Assembly (NCBI GenBank): GCA_037893225.1 | Contig: JAZGUH010000182.1 | Location: 1,178,001-1,242,000 of the forward strand | Direction of reading: 5' to 3' | Length of the DNA stretch: 64,000 bases | DNA from: Hippasteria phrygiana | Lineage: Eukaryota > Echinodermata > Asteroidea > Valvatida > Goniasteridae | In this document: in pieces, positions 1-11,855 of the stretch | How positions within the stretch are numbered: position 1 is the first letter of the stretch | Layout: every line of letters starts with the position of its first letter | Notes under the pieces: generated by a model | What the model was told of the DNA's origin: nothing | The model's input: only the letters and a program-made list of their open reading frames with translations | Databases searched by the model: none | Translations under genes and position numbers: made by a program

Positions 1-825
1 ATATAGTTTCTGTAAATAATCAATCTGAAATAAGACTAAGAGTGACAAATGCAGTTATTCAGATGATCGCACATTATATTTGTAATTGAACCTCTAGATC
101 ATTACTTTTATGAATATAGACTACACTCGGTTACCTCTCTTTGAGAAAGATTTTGATTTACACAATTACGAGAGTATAAGGTATTTCAGAGCTGAGTAGG
201 ATGTGTGAAGCTGAAGTTTTATGATTGTCAGATGCCATTAATGCCAAATTGAAGTTGTTTCAAGTCACTAGCCTATACTGATGAAGGGCGCCCTTAGTCG
301 CCCGGCTTGTGAATCTTGCAATGTAAACTGTCAATTCTGTAAAGGTCCTTTTTACTAGTGTGTGATAGTAAAGTAATTATAGATTTTGCAAATTTGGGTT
401 GTTGCCAAACTTTTCCGGTAATATACTTCATACTTGGTAAATCACAGGGTTATGTTTATAAAATCAAATTAAAATATTGATTGCATTTTTGTTGTATATT
501 CAAGTTCGTGTAAATATTACTTTATTCTTATACTTTTTTTACAAAACAATGTTATGGCTGATAACAGGATCTTTAATTTTATTATACAGATCCGTCCAGT
601 ACTACAGCCACTTCCCTTTTTGACTGTCGTTTATTTCAGTTTGAATAACTCCTACACGGAGAAATTGTAAATATAAATTAATACAATTCTTGATATATGG
701 AAATTAAATTTTCCTGTCTTTCCACCATAGTATTATTTCTGTTTTGAATCCAGATTTTGTGTTCGTTTAACCCCTCGGCCTAGGGGGTACTAAAGTAAAT
801 AATATATTGCCCCCAGGTGGTTACA
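1..825 (+). repeat. 5' LTR of Ty3/gypsy element (left end outside window)
   Basis: This stretch matches 17077-17901 almost base for base. I see only two substitutions (near 690 and 728) and two one-base length changes in T runs (near 534 and 615). The copy starts at the window edge, so about 564 bases of LTR lie outside. It ends in GGTTACA, the near-complement of the TGTGACC that starts the right LTR, and is followed two bases later by a primer-binding site. Such similarity means the insertion or a gene conversion is recent. Confidence 0.95.
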
Positions 826-827
826 TT

Positions 828-845
828 TGGCGTAGTCGGCAGGAT
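828..845 (+). other. Primer-binding site (tRNA-Ser type)
   Basis: TGGCGTAGTCGGCAGGAT sits two bases after the LTR end. It is the complement of the 3' end, including CCA, of animal tRNA-Ser (from memory of the tRNA). Primer sites of the TGGCGYAGTCGG class are known from the gypsy lineage. Confidence 0.85.
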
Positions 846-1981
846 CAAAACAAAGTCAATTCAAATTGTAGATAATACACAATCTTGGGTGAAAAAAACG
901 ACAGTCAAATAATTAGGGAATGTCCACCAACATGGAGTGTGTGACTCCATCTCCAGACTCTTCCGGGTAATCTCCACTGAAGCGGATACTTGGCTTGTCC
1001 TGTTCTGGTGTCCTTTGCGTGATACAGCAGTAGCCTCATCAGGAACTTTTTGTACAGCCAAGAAAGTACAGCCGGTAGGCACCACTGAACTGAGTGCTGT
1101 TTTCATCTTGCTGGCTTGACATCGCTCACCAGGCTGTCCAGACCCCACAGCACAGATCTGCTTGAGGTCGTTCGCAGCCGATTCACATCACTCACCAGAA
1201 AGTGACTGTCCAGTTCCCACAGCACAGAGCTACTTGAGCTAGTCCTTCTCTGGTACAACTCTTACGCTGAGGACGTAAGACGTAACATTTTAAGTACATG
1301 CATATTGTGCTGCTTGTGTAAGTTTTATAACTGATTTACCTTGAGTAGTAACTGTGTGTATTTATTGCCCTCTTGCATTTGGCAATCTGGAAAGTAAATA
1401 AGAGGCAATTATTCCTTGTTCCTTAAACAAAATCTTCGAGGCACAGCATAACATTTTCAAAAAACGTATCTTGACTGGAAATTCTCCATCTGAGCCTTTT
1501 CGAAAATTGGTGTTGCAGTATATATTGCATCATAGTGCCGATTATTTTTGTTCTCAGTGGAATAATTATTATACTCCAGCGTTTTCGACTGATTGAGAGT
1601 ACATTACAATTTGATTGATTTAATTTAATTGTTTAATTATATTCAGAAGATTTTGGCTTGAACGTTTAATGCCCTTGTGGAAGTATTTTCTTTTTCTTGT
1701 TTTCTATGCATACAGATTTACAACTACTGTCTGGTTGACTACGTTCATGCCATTTCCACATCCCCCACCCTGTGACTGAGTTTCCATCTAGCTGCACGTG
1801 AGTCCACCGTGCTTCGATATTCAAGTGAGACAGAGATCTCAGGTATACTCGGTTGCTAAAAGCTATCACGCGTGTTATATTGAGCTTGCTTCCTGCGTAT
1901 ATATATGCCCATGTACATCGAACCATTTTTAACATGTACTGACCTTTTCTTTCTTAATAGCCAATAGGTTTTCTGATAATC
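846..1981 (+). other. Untranslated leader of the gypsy element
   Basis: No convincing coding sequence lies between the primer site and the gag start. Two imperfect copies of a 65-70 base unit lie around 1119-1245 (CTCACCA..., ...CCACAGCACAGA..., CTTGAG...). A packaging or translation role is possible but nothing in the sequence shows it. Confidence 0.5.
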
Positions 1982-2994
1982 ATGCCTAAAGAAACTGGAG
2001 GGGCTGAGGGCCCTACTGTTTCTCACTTACTTGATGAAATTGAAGACTTGCGCTCCTTATTCCGCCAGACACAAGAGTTTGCTAAGACTCGAAGTCCAAC
2101 ATATCTCCTGGTTCCAAGCCAAAAGAAGATACAGTTATTTTCTGCACAATCAGATGTCAAATTAGAGGATTGGATATATGATATACACACAGCCGTAAAG
2201 GCTAGGCCTCTATCAAAACAAGCAGAGATAGATTTTGCCTTACAATATTTAGCAGGACCAGCTAGAGAAGAAGTGAAATACCATGACATACATACCTTAC
2301 AGGAACTGATATCGGTCTTGAGAGAAACCTTTGGTGATCAGGGATCCTCTGTTCAAATTCAGCGTTTTTTTTCGAAAGAAAGCAGATGCCGGGCGAGAGT
2401 TTGAGAGATTTTTCTCACTCGCTTCTAGATTTGTTTACTAGAGCCACACGAAAATGCCCTCAACTCATGGACAAACGTGACCATCTGTTGAAGGACCAAT
2501 TTGCAGAAGGTGTTCGTGACACTCTCCTTCATAAATACCTGAAGAGCAAACTGCGAGAATCTCCTTCGATGGATTTCTTTGTTCTGAGATCTGAGGCTAT
2601 CGAGTGGGCGGAGGAAGAGGATGTCTCTCCGGCAAAGTCTAGTCATGTAAGGAAACAAACAGCAACTTCAGAACCTAGTACAGACACATTACTAGACCTG
2701 ATGTACAAACAACAGGAACAGATAGACAAACAACAAAAACAACTTGATGATCTGACAAAACTTGTACAAGAAAAACTTACCGATCTCTCAAAACCTCAAA
2801 CTGCCATGAGTAGGAGACAACCCAACACTACCTGCACATTCTGTAACAGAACAGGGCATATGACTGATAAATGTTACAAGCGACAAATCCAAGAGGCAAA
2901 TAACACTATAGAAGAGTTGAGAAAACAGGTGAAAACACGCGACAGGTCAAATCAGGAAAATTGGTTCCTCTCTCCGACGAGGGTCCCTTCGTAG
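1982..2994 (+). pseudogene. gag: gag of Ty3/gypsy element, one frameshift
   Basis: The reading starts MPKETGGAEG and covers about 330 residues of a retrotransposon capsid-nucleocapsid protein. The middle has the usual gag-like helical sequence (DWIYDIHTAVK, FALQYLAGPAREEV, LRETFGDQ). The C-terminal part has a glutamine/lysine-rich coiled stretch and one zinc knuckle, CTFCNRTGHMTDKC, which fits C-X2-C-X4-H-X4-C and binds RNA in this family. The frame changes by one base at an eight-T run near 2365-2372, just before a stop at about 2402; the sequence continues with good gag character in the next frame (GESLRDFSHSLLDLF). This could be a real loss or a homopolymer sequencing error. The protease frame overlaps the end of gag in the -1 frame, the usual arrangement for frameshifted Gag-Pol. 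Confidence 0.85.
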
Positions 2995-3193
2995 AGAGGA
3001 AAACAATGGATCCTTTCTCGTGTCCTTGCCATGTTGACTTAGGTCCGTCAAACCTAGTCGGTGACTGCCCAACACTTACCTTGAAGTTGAGTGAGGTAGA
3101 CACAAAATGCCTAATAGATACAGGGTCAATGGTATCGACGATAACTGAGGCCTTTTTCCATCAGTACCTTCAACCAACAGGCGCAGTACTTAA
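2961..3193 (+). pseudogene. pol: pol protease, 5' part, split by insertion
   Basis: The frame overlaps the gag end and carries the aspartic protease active site LIDTGS (about residue 50), followed by MVSTI. The protease fold is interrupted in mid-domain at the TTAA at 3190-3193 by the 8.66-kb DNA element. The same reading frame and protein resume at 11856, after the second copy of TTAA. The insertion destroys pol in this copy unless the element is excised. Confidence 0.85.
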
Positions 3194-3591
3194 AGTGGGG
3201 CTGCAGCCCCGCTCGAATTTTGCAGATTTCTGTTATTCTAGATTTAAAAATGTGTACTGATTTAAGATACAGTTAAAGTTTACCTTGATGTGCAACGTTT
3301 CACTGTTAAAAAGCGTCAAAACACCCAACTTTTTGTTAATGAAATCCAGCTCAAACCAAAACGCTGGTATGACGTCATAATGTATTCATTGACCCCGCAT
3401 ACGTCATTGTTTGTATTCGATTTACTCGACTCATGAGCTGCATGCACTGTGCGGTTTCCCGGCGCAACGACATGTGTACACACATGTACTGAACGTATAC
3501 GATCGATCGGCCGGCCGCCATTGATCGTCTGGCATGTCTTGAGATTTGTTGGCTATTTCTACGCAGACTTTGTGCACTGTCAAGCTGGATT

Positions 3592-6500
3592 ATGCCTATT
3601 TCTTGTGTCATCGGTGGATGCACAAGAAACTCTGCGAAAAACCGAGAAATTTGCTGGCTATCGTTCCCCAAAAATCTTGCGATTCGCAGAGAGTGGATAA
3701 GATTTGTCCGGACAACTAGATCCGATTTTAAGATTTCGGACTATTCAAAGATTTGCTCCGCCCATTTCACTGCTGACTGTACAGACGACACATACAGATT
3801 GAAAAAAGATCTCGGTCTTCAAGCTCGATTTAAGCTTAAAGATGTCTCGATTCCCACTCTTAAGTCACCGACAACAGTTGCCACGTCGTCAGGATCGGCG
3901 CCGTCTGAGGCAAACGGTGAATGCCGCGACAAGGCTGAATTGACCGTGGAAAATAGGTCTGGTGGTACCGCTGGCCCGTTTCGCGGCAGGCGATCATGTG
4001 GAGCCTTCCATAAACGAGAAAAGGCCCGGGTAAGTGCTTGGTGCATAGTGTAGGGCAAACAATCCACTTTTAGGTTATTGGAATTGCAAAACTAGTTAGC
4101 GACATTACATTATAAAGGGCAGAGCCAGTTTGTTTTAGTTTTTGAGGGAAATGTTGTGGTAAAGCGGCGATGAGGGCCAGGGCGACAAAACGCAACGCAA
4201 AAATAAAGATGGCCGCTCACCGCGACGCACAGTAAACACGCAAAACCGCATTGATTCACACTGTCGTATTAAAGCGCGTAAGAAAATTGCATTTTCTACC
4301 ACAATAAACGGTTCAAAATTATAGAAAAAACGATGTCATAGAATTAATTGAAGTCTGCTTTAGGTTAAAAAACTCATTTTTAAATGAGAAAAAATATTTG
4401 ATCGAAACTAAGAGGGGCCTCTACAAAATCGCCGATTTTGTAAACGCCGTCACGATTTTTTCATAATTTTATTTATGACCAAGTTCAATTTTTTTGTCAT
4501 GATTTCATAATTCTCCATGTAGTAACATTAAACTACGGGAGGCGGCAAGTGATAGGTGTATATGCTTACCGAAAATGTAATCTTTATTTATCTATTTACA
4601 GATACTCGAAGAAGTAGAGCAAGAGTTTTGTTTGAATAGAGAGCCTCAACGAGCTGCTGATGACTTATTAGAAGACTTCCTGGTAGGCCTATTATTAGTA
4701 AGGTGTTTGATCAAGTGCAATTTGTCAATGTTTCCATCCCCCCACCCCCCCCCCCCCCCACAAAAAAAAATTTGTTGAAAAAAAAATCAAAGATCATTTC
4801 TTTCTTGTTTTAATGCAGAGATACCTTGCATCAGTAGTAATTAGTAATACTTGTACACCCTTACTCCTTAGGCCCAAATAGTTATGTTTCCTCTTTGCTG
4901 ATTTACACATACGCGACATAGACATAGTCGTGCGACAATTTTCTAAATGCACGCCAATCAATTTTCGTGTTTTCATTTACGCAAGTCGTGCGACGAGACG
5001 CTTATTGATTTGTGCATATTTTGAAAAACACGCTTCAATATCGCTTATGTGTAAATTATGTGTACTTGGCCCTATTTGAAAATAGGTTAGGCCTAGAACA
5101 TTTTTATTGGAATTTTTTTGTGTTGATCATGTACATGTAGGTGTCTACGTGTAGTCATGGTTTAAATGTAGTAATTACAGCATTTTGTGTTGTTGTTTTA
5201 CTCCTCCCCACCCCCCCCCCCCAAAAAAAATTACTTGGGGTCGGTGCCATTGAAATAGAGTAGGTACATTGTACATGTAGGGTAACCGGAGCAGAAATCG
5301 TTTTTTTTTGGGGGGGGGGGGGGGGGGGGGGGGGCTTACCAGTTTTAAACACAATTTTATTTATTTCCTGTCAGTCATAAATAGGCTGCCAACATTTTTT
5401 TCGTCAAACCACAAGGGAAACTGACGAGAAAAATTTGACTACATTTTTAAAGTTAAAGAACTGTGACCAGATTTACCTGGTCAGTTTCCCTTGTGTTTTT
5501 TTGATGAATTATGTTCAAAAGTCATATCCTCATTAAGTGATCTCAACAATGTCGCTTCCCAGGGTTGTATCATAAAATTGGACATGATCTCAGGCTATTC
5601 TGGGTTTATGACTTCTGACTAGCTCCCCTCGAACAAAGAAAATTGACAATGTGGGGGGACCACCAACATAGGGCAAGATGTACATGTAGCTCAGTTGGTG
5701 GAGTCCAGATACGGTATTCCAAGGGTCGCAAGTTTGAATCCTGTCCGTTTTCTTTGTTTACTTTGAAAATGCATTCAAATAATTGTTTGTGCAAAGTTGG
5801 AATTAATCTGAAGAAACAGAATACACCACATAAATTAAACCAAAAAATACATTGTATGTGTATCAGTACAGGTCATATTGTAAATAGTCCAAATAATGGA
5901 ATGTTTAACTTTGCAGGACCAAGATGCCTGTGCTGACAATGGTTTCAGTAATGATGCCTCTACCCAGACACGCTCTATCGCACTTAATATCCAACTGGAT
6001 GTTGTAAAAGTGGATATATATCCTCAGCACCCCCCTAAAACTGTTTTCAAAAGGGCCAGGCATACCCAAACAGACCCAAGGAGATTTCCTCACCGACACA
6101 AAGGTAAGCTAACTTTGCTAACTTTGCCCCATTTGTCTCACATTTCCTTTTTATTAAAGCTTTTGAATTGGAATTATAAAAATCATCTCTAATATGTATA
6201 GTATCTCATAATGTATATTTTTAAATTGTATTCAAAGCAATTATGCAGTCTTGTTGACTTGCTGACTCGGACTCGAGTCGTAATTTCTCTTAATTGGGAC
6301 TTGACTTGAAAAAAACGTGACTCGACTCGAATACATTTGACTTGCTGACATTAACACTTTTATTAAAATAAACAAACTTTTGGTCGTATGTGCATAGCAA
6401 CCTGGGTGTACAGTACGTATGCAGGGCCACAGCGCATGTGGAATAATTGAAACGGCATTTTAGGTTGATTTTGTACAGTGCATGTGTGCTAGCCTATGCG

Positions 6501-6830
6501 CATTTACTTGGTCATTGAAATTTGTATTTACTATTTTGAACATTTGGTACTTGACTTGAAAATAATTGACTTGGGACTTGACTGACATGAGAAAAACTGA
6601 CATGGTTATTTCGGACAGGTGTTCAGGCAGTTCGCCGCCGTCCCTCCAAGAAAGTGCAGTGCGAGATAATCAAGGCATCGAAGAAGCCCTTTCTGCCATC
6701 AGAGTCAGCAAGTTACATTCATAATGATGAAATGATGGATGTGGAGAGTGATGAGGAGAGGTGTTCCAGTAGTGACGGTTATGAAGTGTCCATCCAGCCA
6801 AGCTCCGACTCCGACTTTGACTCAGAGTAA
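3592..6830 (+). CDS. THAP-domain protein of the TTAA element, four exons
   Basis: Exons are 3592-4029, 4602-4682, 5917-6103 and 6619-6830, all with AG/GT borders and matching phases, giving about 305 residues. Residues 1-90 are a THAP zinc finger, a C2CH DNA-binding fold: MPISCVIGGC, then WIRFVR, then ICSAHF with the last Cys and His. Exon 1 ends in a basic box (GRRSCGAFHKREKARV). Exon 2 is acidic and helical (ILEEVEQEF). Exon 3 has two TQT motifs (ASTQTR, HTQTDP). Exon 4 ends in an acidic serine tail, SDSDFDSE, then stop. In Kolobok transposases a THAP domain precedes the catalytic part; here the protein stops before any such region. It may be a truncated transposase or a separate DNA-binding accessory protein. 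Unlike the window's other THAP copies, its frame is intact. Confidence 0.8.
5594..5795 (+). repeat. tRNA-derived SINE copy in THAP intron
   Basis: It contains a tRNA-like promoter: an A box in TAGCTCAGTTGG and a degenerate B box in AGTTTGAATCC. Flanks match the other two copies (AACATAGGGCAAGAT upstream; TTTGAAAATGCATTCAAAT at the tail). The A-box region carries an inserted TACATG. It lies in intron 3 of the THAP gene. Confidence 0.75.
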
Positions 6831-6914
6831 TTAGAAATTCCTGTTTTCCCCTTTGGGACTGAGTTGTATCAACTGTTGTTTTAGGTTGTACTTCCCTGTT
6901 GGCTCTGGTATTGT

Positions 6915-7112
6915 TTCCTTGTTATTTTACATTTTCAAAGTGAACAAAGAAACTGGCAGGAGCGGGATTCGAACCTGCGACCCCCGGAATACCGTACCGG
7001 CGCTCTACCAACTGAGCTATCTTGCCCTATGTTGGCGGTCTCCCAAATTGTCAGTATCTTTGTTCGAGTGGGCGCTAGTCAGAAGTCATAAACCCAGAAT
7101 GCCGTGTAGCCT
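6915..7112 (-). repeat. tRNA-derived SINE copy, antisense
   Basis: The complement reads GATAGCTCAGTTGGTAGAGC ... GGTTCGAATCCCGCTCCTG, with intact A and B boxes for RNA polymerase III. It has the same 5' and 3' flanks as the copies at 5594 and 35200. The anticodon arm does not fold into a normal seven-base loop, so it is not a tRNA gene. Confidence 0.8.
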
Positions 7113-8530
7113 GTATTCTGTTTAGTCGGAGAATATGTGACTTGGCCAGGTGTACAGCACGGCATGAACTGTTGGCAGGCGGCCTAATGATCAAACCCGG
7201 GCATTGCAAAAAAAAATATTTGAGTGAGCTCCACCAGCCCACAGAATGTACCCCGCCTACACTGTCAACTTGTCTTTCCTTTTGATGCAGACAGTCGAGT
7301 TGTAACATTCACTGTATACGATCTGTCCTGTCTACATTAGGTTTACACCAATATCAAAACTTTTTGGCCAGTCTTTAGGGAAATGAAAGTTTAATTTTGT
7401 ATGGAAAACAAACTATGGAAGTCAGCATTACCATTACAGAGGATGATGTTGATTGCTGAGATGAGAGAAGTCTGCTTCATTTTGTAGTTTTATGTAAATT
7501 GCAGTGTAAAATTCAACTTCAGATTTGTTTGCTGCCTGCAGCAACGATTTTTAGACAAATGGCACCAGCAGGCTGTGCTGCGCTAGAGGGGACTTGATAA
7601 GAATAACTCTCAGTCACTTTTTTGTTATTTCATGGCAGATATAATTTGCTGTTACACTACCCATTACATGTACATAAAACTAAAAAATGATGCAAATTTC
7701 TATCAGCAATCAGCATCTTCTTTAACCCCAACTCCCTAGTATAATTTACTAAGAACCATAATTCCAACACCATAATTATGGTAAACTGTGCACATAAACT
7801 GTTGGACTCTCAAATTCAGTGTAAGACTATTAGTTTGGGGGTCCAGTAACCATCCTAACAGATTTCAACCAAACATGGTGTTGGGTTTTGACAGGTTGAG
7901 TACTGCTTGGGTTCGAGTTATTATTGGAAAAACAGAGAGAACGAAGTAATTATAGAATAGGGATTATGACAATATTTTTGCTCGGTGATCAACCTAACTT
8001 CCGAGACTAATGTGCATTGGATAAAAATAGTGTCGACGCTACTTTTTCGGCTTGGTTCGTAACCATGTCGTAAACTTTGTAACGTGTTGCAACTACTTCG
8101 TGAACTGTCGTGACACTTCGTTGAGAGAAAAATTTGCCGAACCAGCCCTATATGGTTACAAAAGATTATTATCTTCAAGCAAATCCTCGATCCTGATTGG
8201 TCAATCCGTGGCAGCTGAGAGGGTGATAAAAACCATATCACATGGCCCATATACACACTCCAAATTGCGCTGTTCTAATTCTGCAAATTGCGCGATACGC
8301 AAAACGCAGTGCTGCACAATCCATTTTTAATTCAAAAGCTGCGCGTTTGCGTCCCATGTGGATCGTCACGTCTTCAGCGCACATTTTACGTTTTCCAGAT
8401 AGCTCCCGTTTCTCCTGCAGGATAGTGCTGGCTGTTAATGATGTGCGCGTGTACGTGGTACAGGTTTTGCGCACAGCACCGTGCGTGTTCCATCTTTACT
8501 GCGCGTCAAGTTTGCTTGAAGATAAATTCG

Positions 8531-8667
8531 TTATCCCATTCGCGCTCGTGGAACACGGAAAATGTAGTGCGTCCGTGTCCCATATTCCACTCGGCCTTCG
8601 GCCTCGTGGAATATGGGACACGGACGCACTACATTATTCCGTGTTCCACTCGGCGCTCGTGGGATAA
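8531..8667. repeat. 137-base near-perfect hairpin
   Basis: The arms TTATCCCATTCGCGCTCGTG... and ...GGCGCTCGTGGGATAA pair along almost their whole length, including GTAGTGCGTCCGTGTCCC and its complement, closing on CGGCCTTCGGCC near 8599. It lies between the 3' ends of the convergent THAP and P2X7-like genes. Flanking DNA (8040-8530 and 8668-8945) is unusually rich in TACGAC/TTCGT words, so the hairpin may be the centre of a small inserted element. Confidence 0.8.
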
Positions 8668-8954
8668 CTTATATAATGCATTCGCGAAGCAATTACGACA
8701 AGTTTCGACACCATTGCGACATATTGCGAAGGCTTACACCATCGTAACACTTCGTAAAAGTTTTGAAAATTTCAAAATTGTCACAACTTACGCGACAATA
8801 CGAGGTGTTTACGAAGTCTTGCGAATAATTACGACACAACAAATTCAATTACGAAGTACTTACAACATGTTTGAGATTCATTGTGAAATGACACGAATTA
8901 ACTTCGCGTTAATTTGTCGTCAAATTTGCAAAGTGGGATCAGGGCTTTACATAA

Positions 8955-11561
8955 CTAATCTTCTAAATCTGGATATCTAAATCCTTTATAATTCCCGTCA
9001 GGATCTGGGTAGGTAGTCCTGGTCTTCTTAATGATGCAGGATGGTAATCGTACCCGGTTGTGTCTCCCAAGAAAACCCCAACACCATCTAACAACCTGCC
9101 GATACGACACATGCCGGTATTTGCTAGATAAAATTGAACCAAAAAATGGGAAATGTAATTGTATTAAAAGAAAACAATGTAAATTTAACTGAAAAAAATA
9201 AAGTTTTCAGAATTGTACACATGACACAACCTTTAATTTTCGTGAAATTTATGGGAAAAAAATGTGTGTTTACTGTTTAGTGTTAGTGTTTGGCAGGTCA
9301 CTGAAAGTGGTCACATATTTTGCCGACATAAATCTTGACATAAACAGGTTGTGTGCCACATGTTTAGACAGTTGTTTAAAAAATGTTAAGGTTTTTAATT
9401 GTTACATCCCACTATGTAATGTACTGTACATACATGTACATGTACACTAACTGTTCATAAAATTGCAATTTTCGGAGAGCACATTTGGGTGATGTGGGAT
9501 GGGGTGGGGTGGTGGGGGGATGGGGTGACCTATTGGTATTGACATACATGTATAAAAAGCTGACACATTCCACCATGATGCCCTTTTACCTTACCCAATC
9601 TGACGCTAAATAGTTCAAATTTGTCATTTTATTATATTAAAATGGATAGAATGAGATTCGGGTGGAGATGGGATGGAATTAATTAATATTGGGTGGAGTG
9701 GGGCCCTTCCCTCCCACCTTTGGCAGCGAGCCATGGCGGCTTTGCCGTTCTAGTTCTTCAGTGTTTTAAATACATGTACATGTACACAACTTCTTGAAAA
9801 AAACAGTCATTTTTAAGGAAAATCAGCAATTCTAGTCAGTTTTATTTGTATGCAAATAATATTTGGAGAAATTAGTCTGTCACAGTGACATAGGTCTATG
9901 CCTCAACTAGATGAAAGAGATGAAATAAATAACTAAAATTTGTGTAATCCTTGAATTTATGTGTGTACGCTGTGAGTCTTTATAGTTGAACACTTAATTT
10001 TATATAACTTGCATAATTAAAGATAGTGGCCCTTGATAAAGCCGACTTCATATACATACATGTATATTTAATTTTTAATCTCGGTATCGGAAGTGTTGGT
10101 CTAGGTCTCGACTACAACACTGATTTGGACTGGTTCACAGTGCCATAGGTTTGTGTATAAATTACATAATTTGTTTGGCCTCCAAACCCACAATGCATTG
10201 AGGAGAATGTCGAAAAGGTTTATTACCTTGCTCTGTCTCCTTCTACGGCCTGTGCTCCATATTGCTGTTTAAACTGATAATAAGCAGTTTCCAGAGTTCC
10301 TGGATTTAGGCAGGTAGCTTCATACCAAGGATGATCAGTGAAACACTGCAAGGTTTCTGGATCAATGCCAGTGTGGTTGATTTTGTCCAAAAACACATCC
10401 ACTTCCCTGCAACACTTGCAGTTTTCTATGGACTGCATTAGGATGCACTTTCCACAGGAACACCTTGGATGAAAATTTGTTGTTGTTGAAATCACAAGGT
10501 TTTCAAACGATCTTTAAACATTAAGACAGTGTTTAGTTACTTTCATTTTTCGCAGTGGCTATTACGGCAGCCCTCGTTATGGAACTGCATAGTTCCCCGA
10601 CGTAATGGTATTCAACATCACGATGTTTGCTGTTGAAACCAGACTATCAATAAAATGGTTCTCAAAAAAAATCTCCAAAACCACTGAAATCAATCAAAGG
10701 GAAGAAAATTAAAAATAACCATTTGATTAAAAACCTAAAACTTAGGAAATAAAAAACAAAAATACAAAAATGGACAGTGATTTGATCCAGGGACCCCGGC
10801 CATCAAATTTAGACAGTAGACACCTTACCAATCACGCTACCGAAGCTCTCTGGCAGGATAAGAAGTTTTAAATCTGATAATACGTTCGCATTATGCATTT
10901 TATGCCGTAAACCATAGCATTTGAAAGTCGCGTTACAAGTTAACTGCCGTAAAAATAGCCACCAATGCGTTTATTTTTATCAATACTCTAAGTCTAATGG
11001 TTTTACCTCAGTTTGGCATTAGGACAGCGGCTCAATTAACAAGTTCAGTAAAATGGATTAAAATACTTTATTCAACAATAGGCCTATTCCAACTTCAAAC
11101 TGACCCCCTTCTTAATACCCATGGAATGGAGACTGTACATGATGTACGTATGCAAACACCGTTTTTGCATGCAAGCAGGATCTGAAAATTCCATGTAATC
11201 TCGGTCCCCATGATCACAGCAAAAATATAGAATCGTTCCTAAAAAATCTGAGCATTTATAGACATGTATTACCAGTCAGTATTTTGGAGACGATTTTCAT
11301 CCACTGAGTTAGTAGTACTAGTAGTACTAGTAGTCGGTTCTGCATCGGCCTCGTCATTATTTTCGGCGCTCTCTCCCCCCTACTTTCGTCGGTTCGTGCT
11401 GCCAACGGCTCGAACCGGTAAGGTTCAGCACCTCGGACAATTTCTTCGTCGTTATCAGCCTCCTCCTCCTCCTCCGATGTACATTTACCACTTTCGTCCG
11501 AAGAACCTTCTGAATCAACGCTGTAAGTCTCCCAAGAATTGTCGCTGTCAGAATCCGCCAT
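8955..11561 (-). pseudogene. P2X7 ballast-domain-like protein, three exons, one frameshift
   Basis: On the minus strand the exons are 11561-11273, 10463-10227 and 9123-8955, about 231 residues. Exon 1 encodes MADSDSDNSWETYSVDSEGS, an acidic region and PYRFEPLA, a motif typical of P2X7-like invertebrate proteins. Exons 2 and 3 match the cysteine-rich C-terminal domain of P2X7: CSCGKC, CKCCRE, CFTDHPWYEATCLN, TAYYQFKQQYG, then YRHVSYRQVVRWCWGFLGR and a basic end. In P2X7 this cytoplasmic ballast binds two zinc ions and a guanine nucleotide. There is no channel part. Exon 1 needs a one-base shift near a GGGGGGAGAGAG run (about 11380) to join exon 2; with it the junction reads DW then CSCGKC in phase. 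This may be decay or a homopolymer error. The gene runs toward the THAP gene of the same element. Confidence 0.82.
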
Positions 11562-11855
11562 GATCGTATTCACGTGCGCACGATGCGTGTGTCTAGTCTA
11601 GACGTTAACGCACAGACACTAGACTAGTCGGCGCGCCAATACAAACAATGACGTCACCACCAACGCAGCGCGCGGGCCGCCGTGACCTTTGTTTTTAGTT
11701 TCGAGACAAAGGCGCTTCATTGAAAAAGACTCATTTTCGAGTATTTGGGTTGTTTGAAAGGTATGAACAGTTTTTAATATGTAATGAGTGTATATACACA
11801 GATATTATACAGTGGAAAACTAAGATTCATCGACCACGCTGCAGCCCCACTTTAA

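Larger units (their letters stand above)
3194..11851. mobile_element. TTAA-flanked DNA element with THAP and P2X7-like genes (Kolobok-like)
   Basis: An 8658-base insertion lies inside the gypsy protease. TTAA is duplicated at 3190-3193 and 11852-11855. The termini are inverted: AGTGGGGCTGCAGC on the left and its complement on the right. The outermost GGGGCTGCAGCCCC on the left is itself palindromic. TTAA targets plus a THAP-domain protein are known features of Kolobok transposons; piggyBac also uses TTAA but has CCY termini and no THAP domain. Inside are a spliced THAP gene on + (3592-6830) and a spliced P2X7-ballast-like gene on - (8955-11561), pointing at each other. I found no DDE transposase, so the element may be non-autonomous or its catalytic region may have been lost. 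SINEs sit in an intron and just after the THAP gene. 6831-8954 and 9124-10226 hold no other recognisable gene. Confidence 0.85.

Noticed and set aside
6960..7027. tRNA gene (antisense)
   Set aside because: A and B boxes are good but the anticodon arm does not form a normal loop, and the same flanks recur at two other sites, so it is a tRNA-derived SINE.
3194..11851. Calling the 8.66-kb element piggyBac because of TTAA
   Set aside because: Termini start AG rather than CCY and it carries a THAP protein, which fits Kolobok-like elements better.
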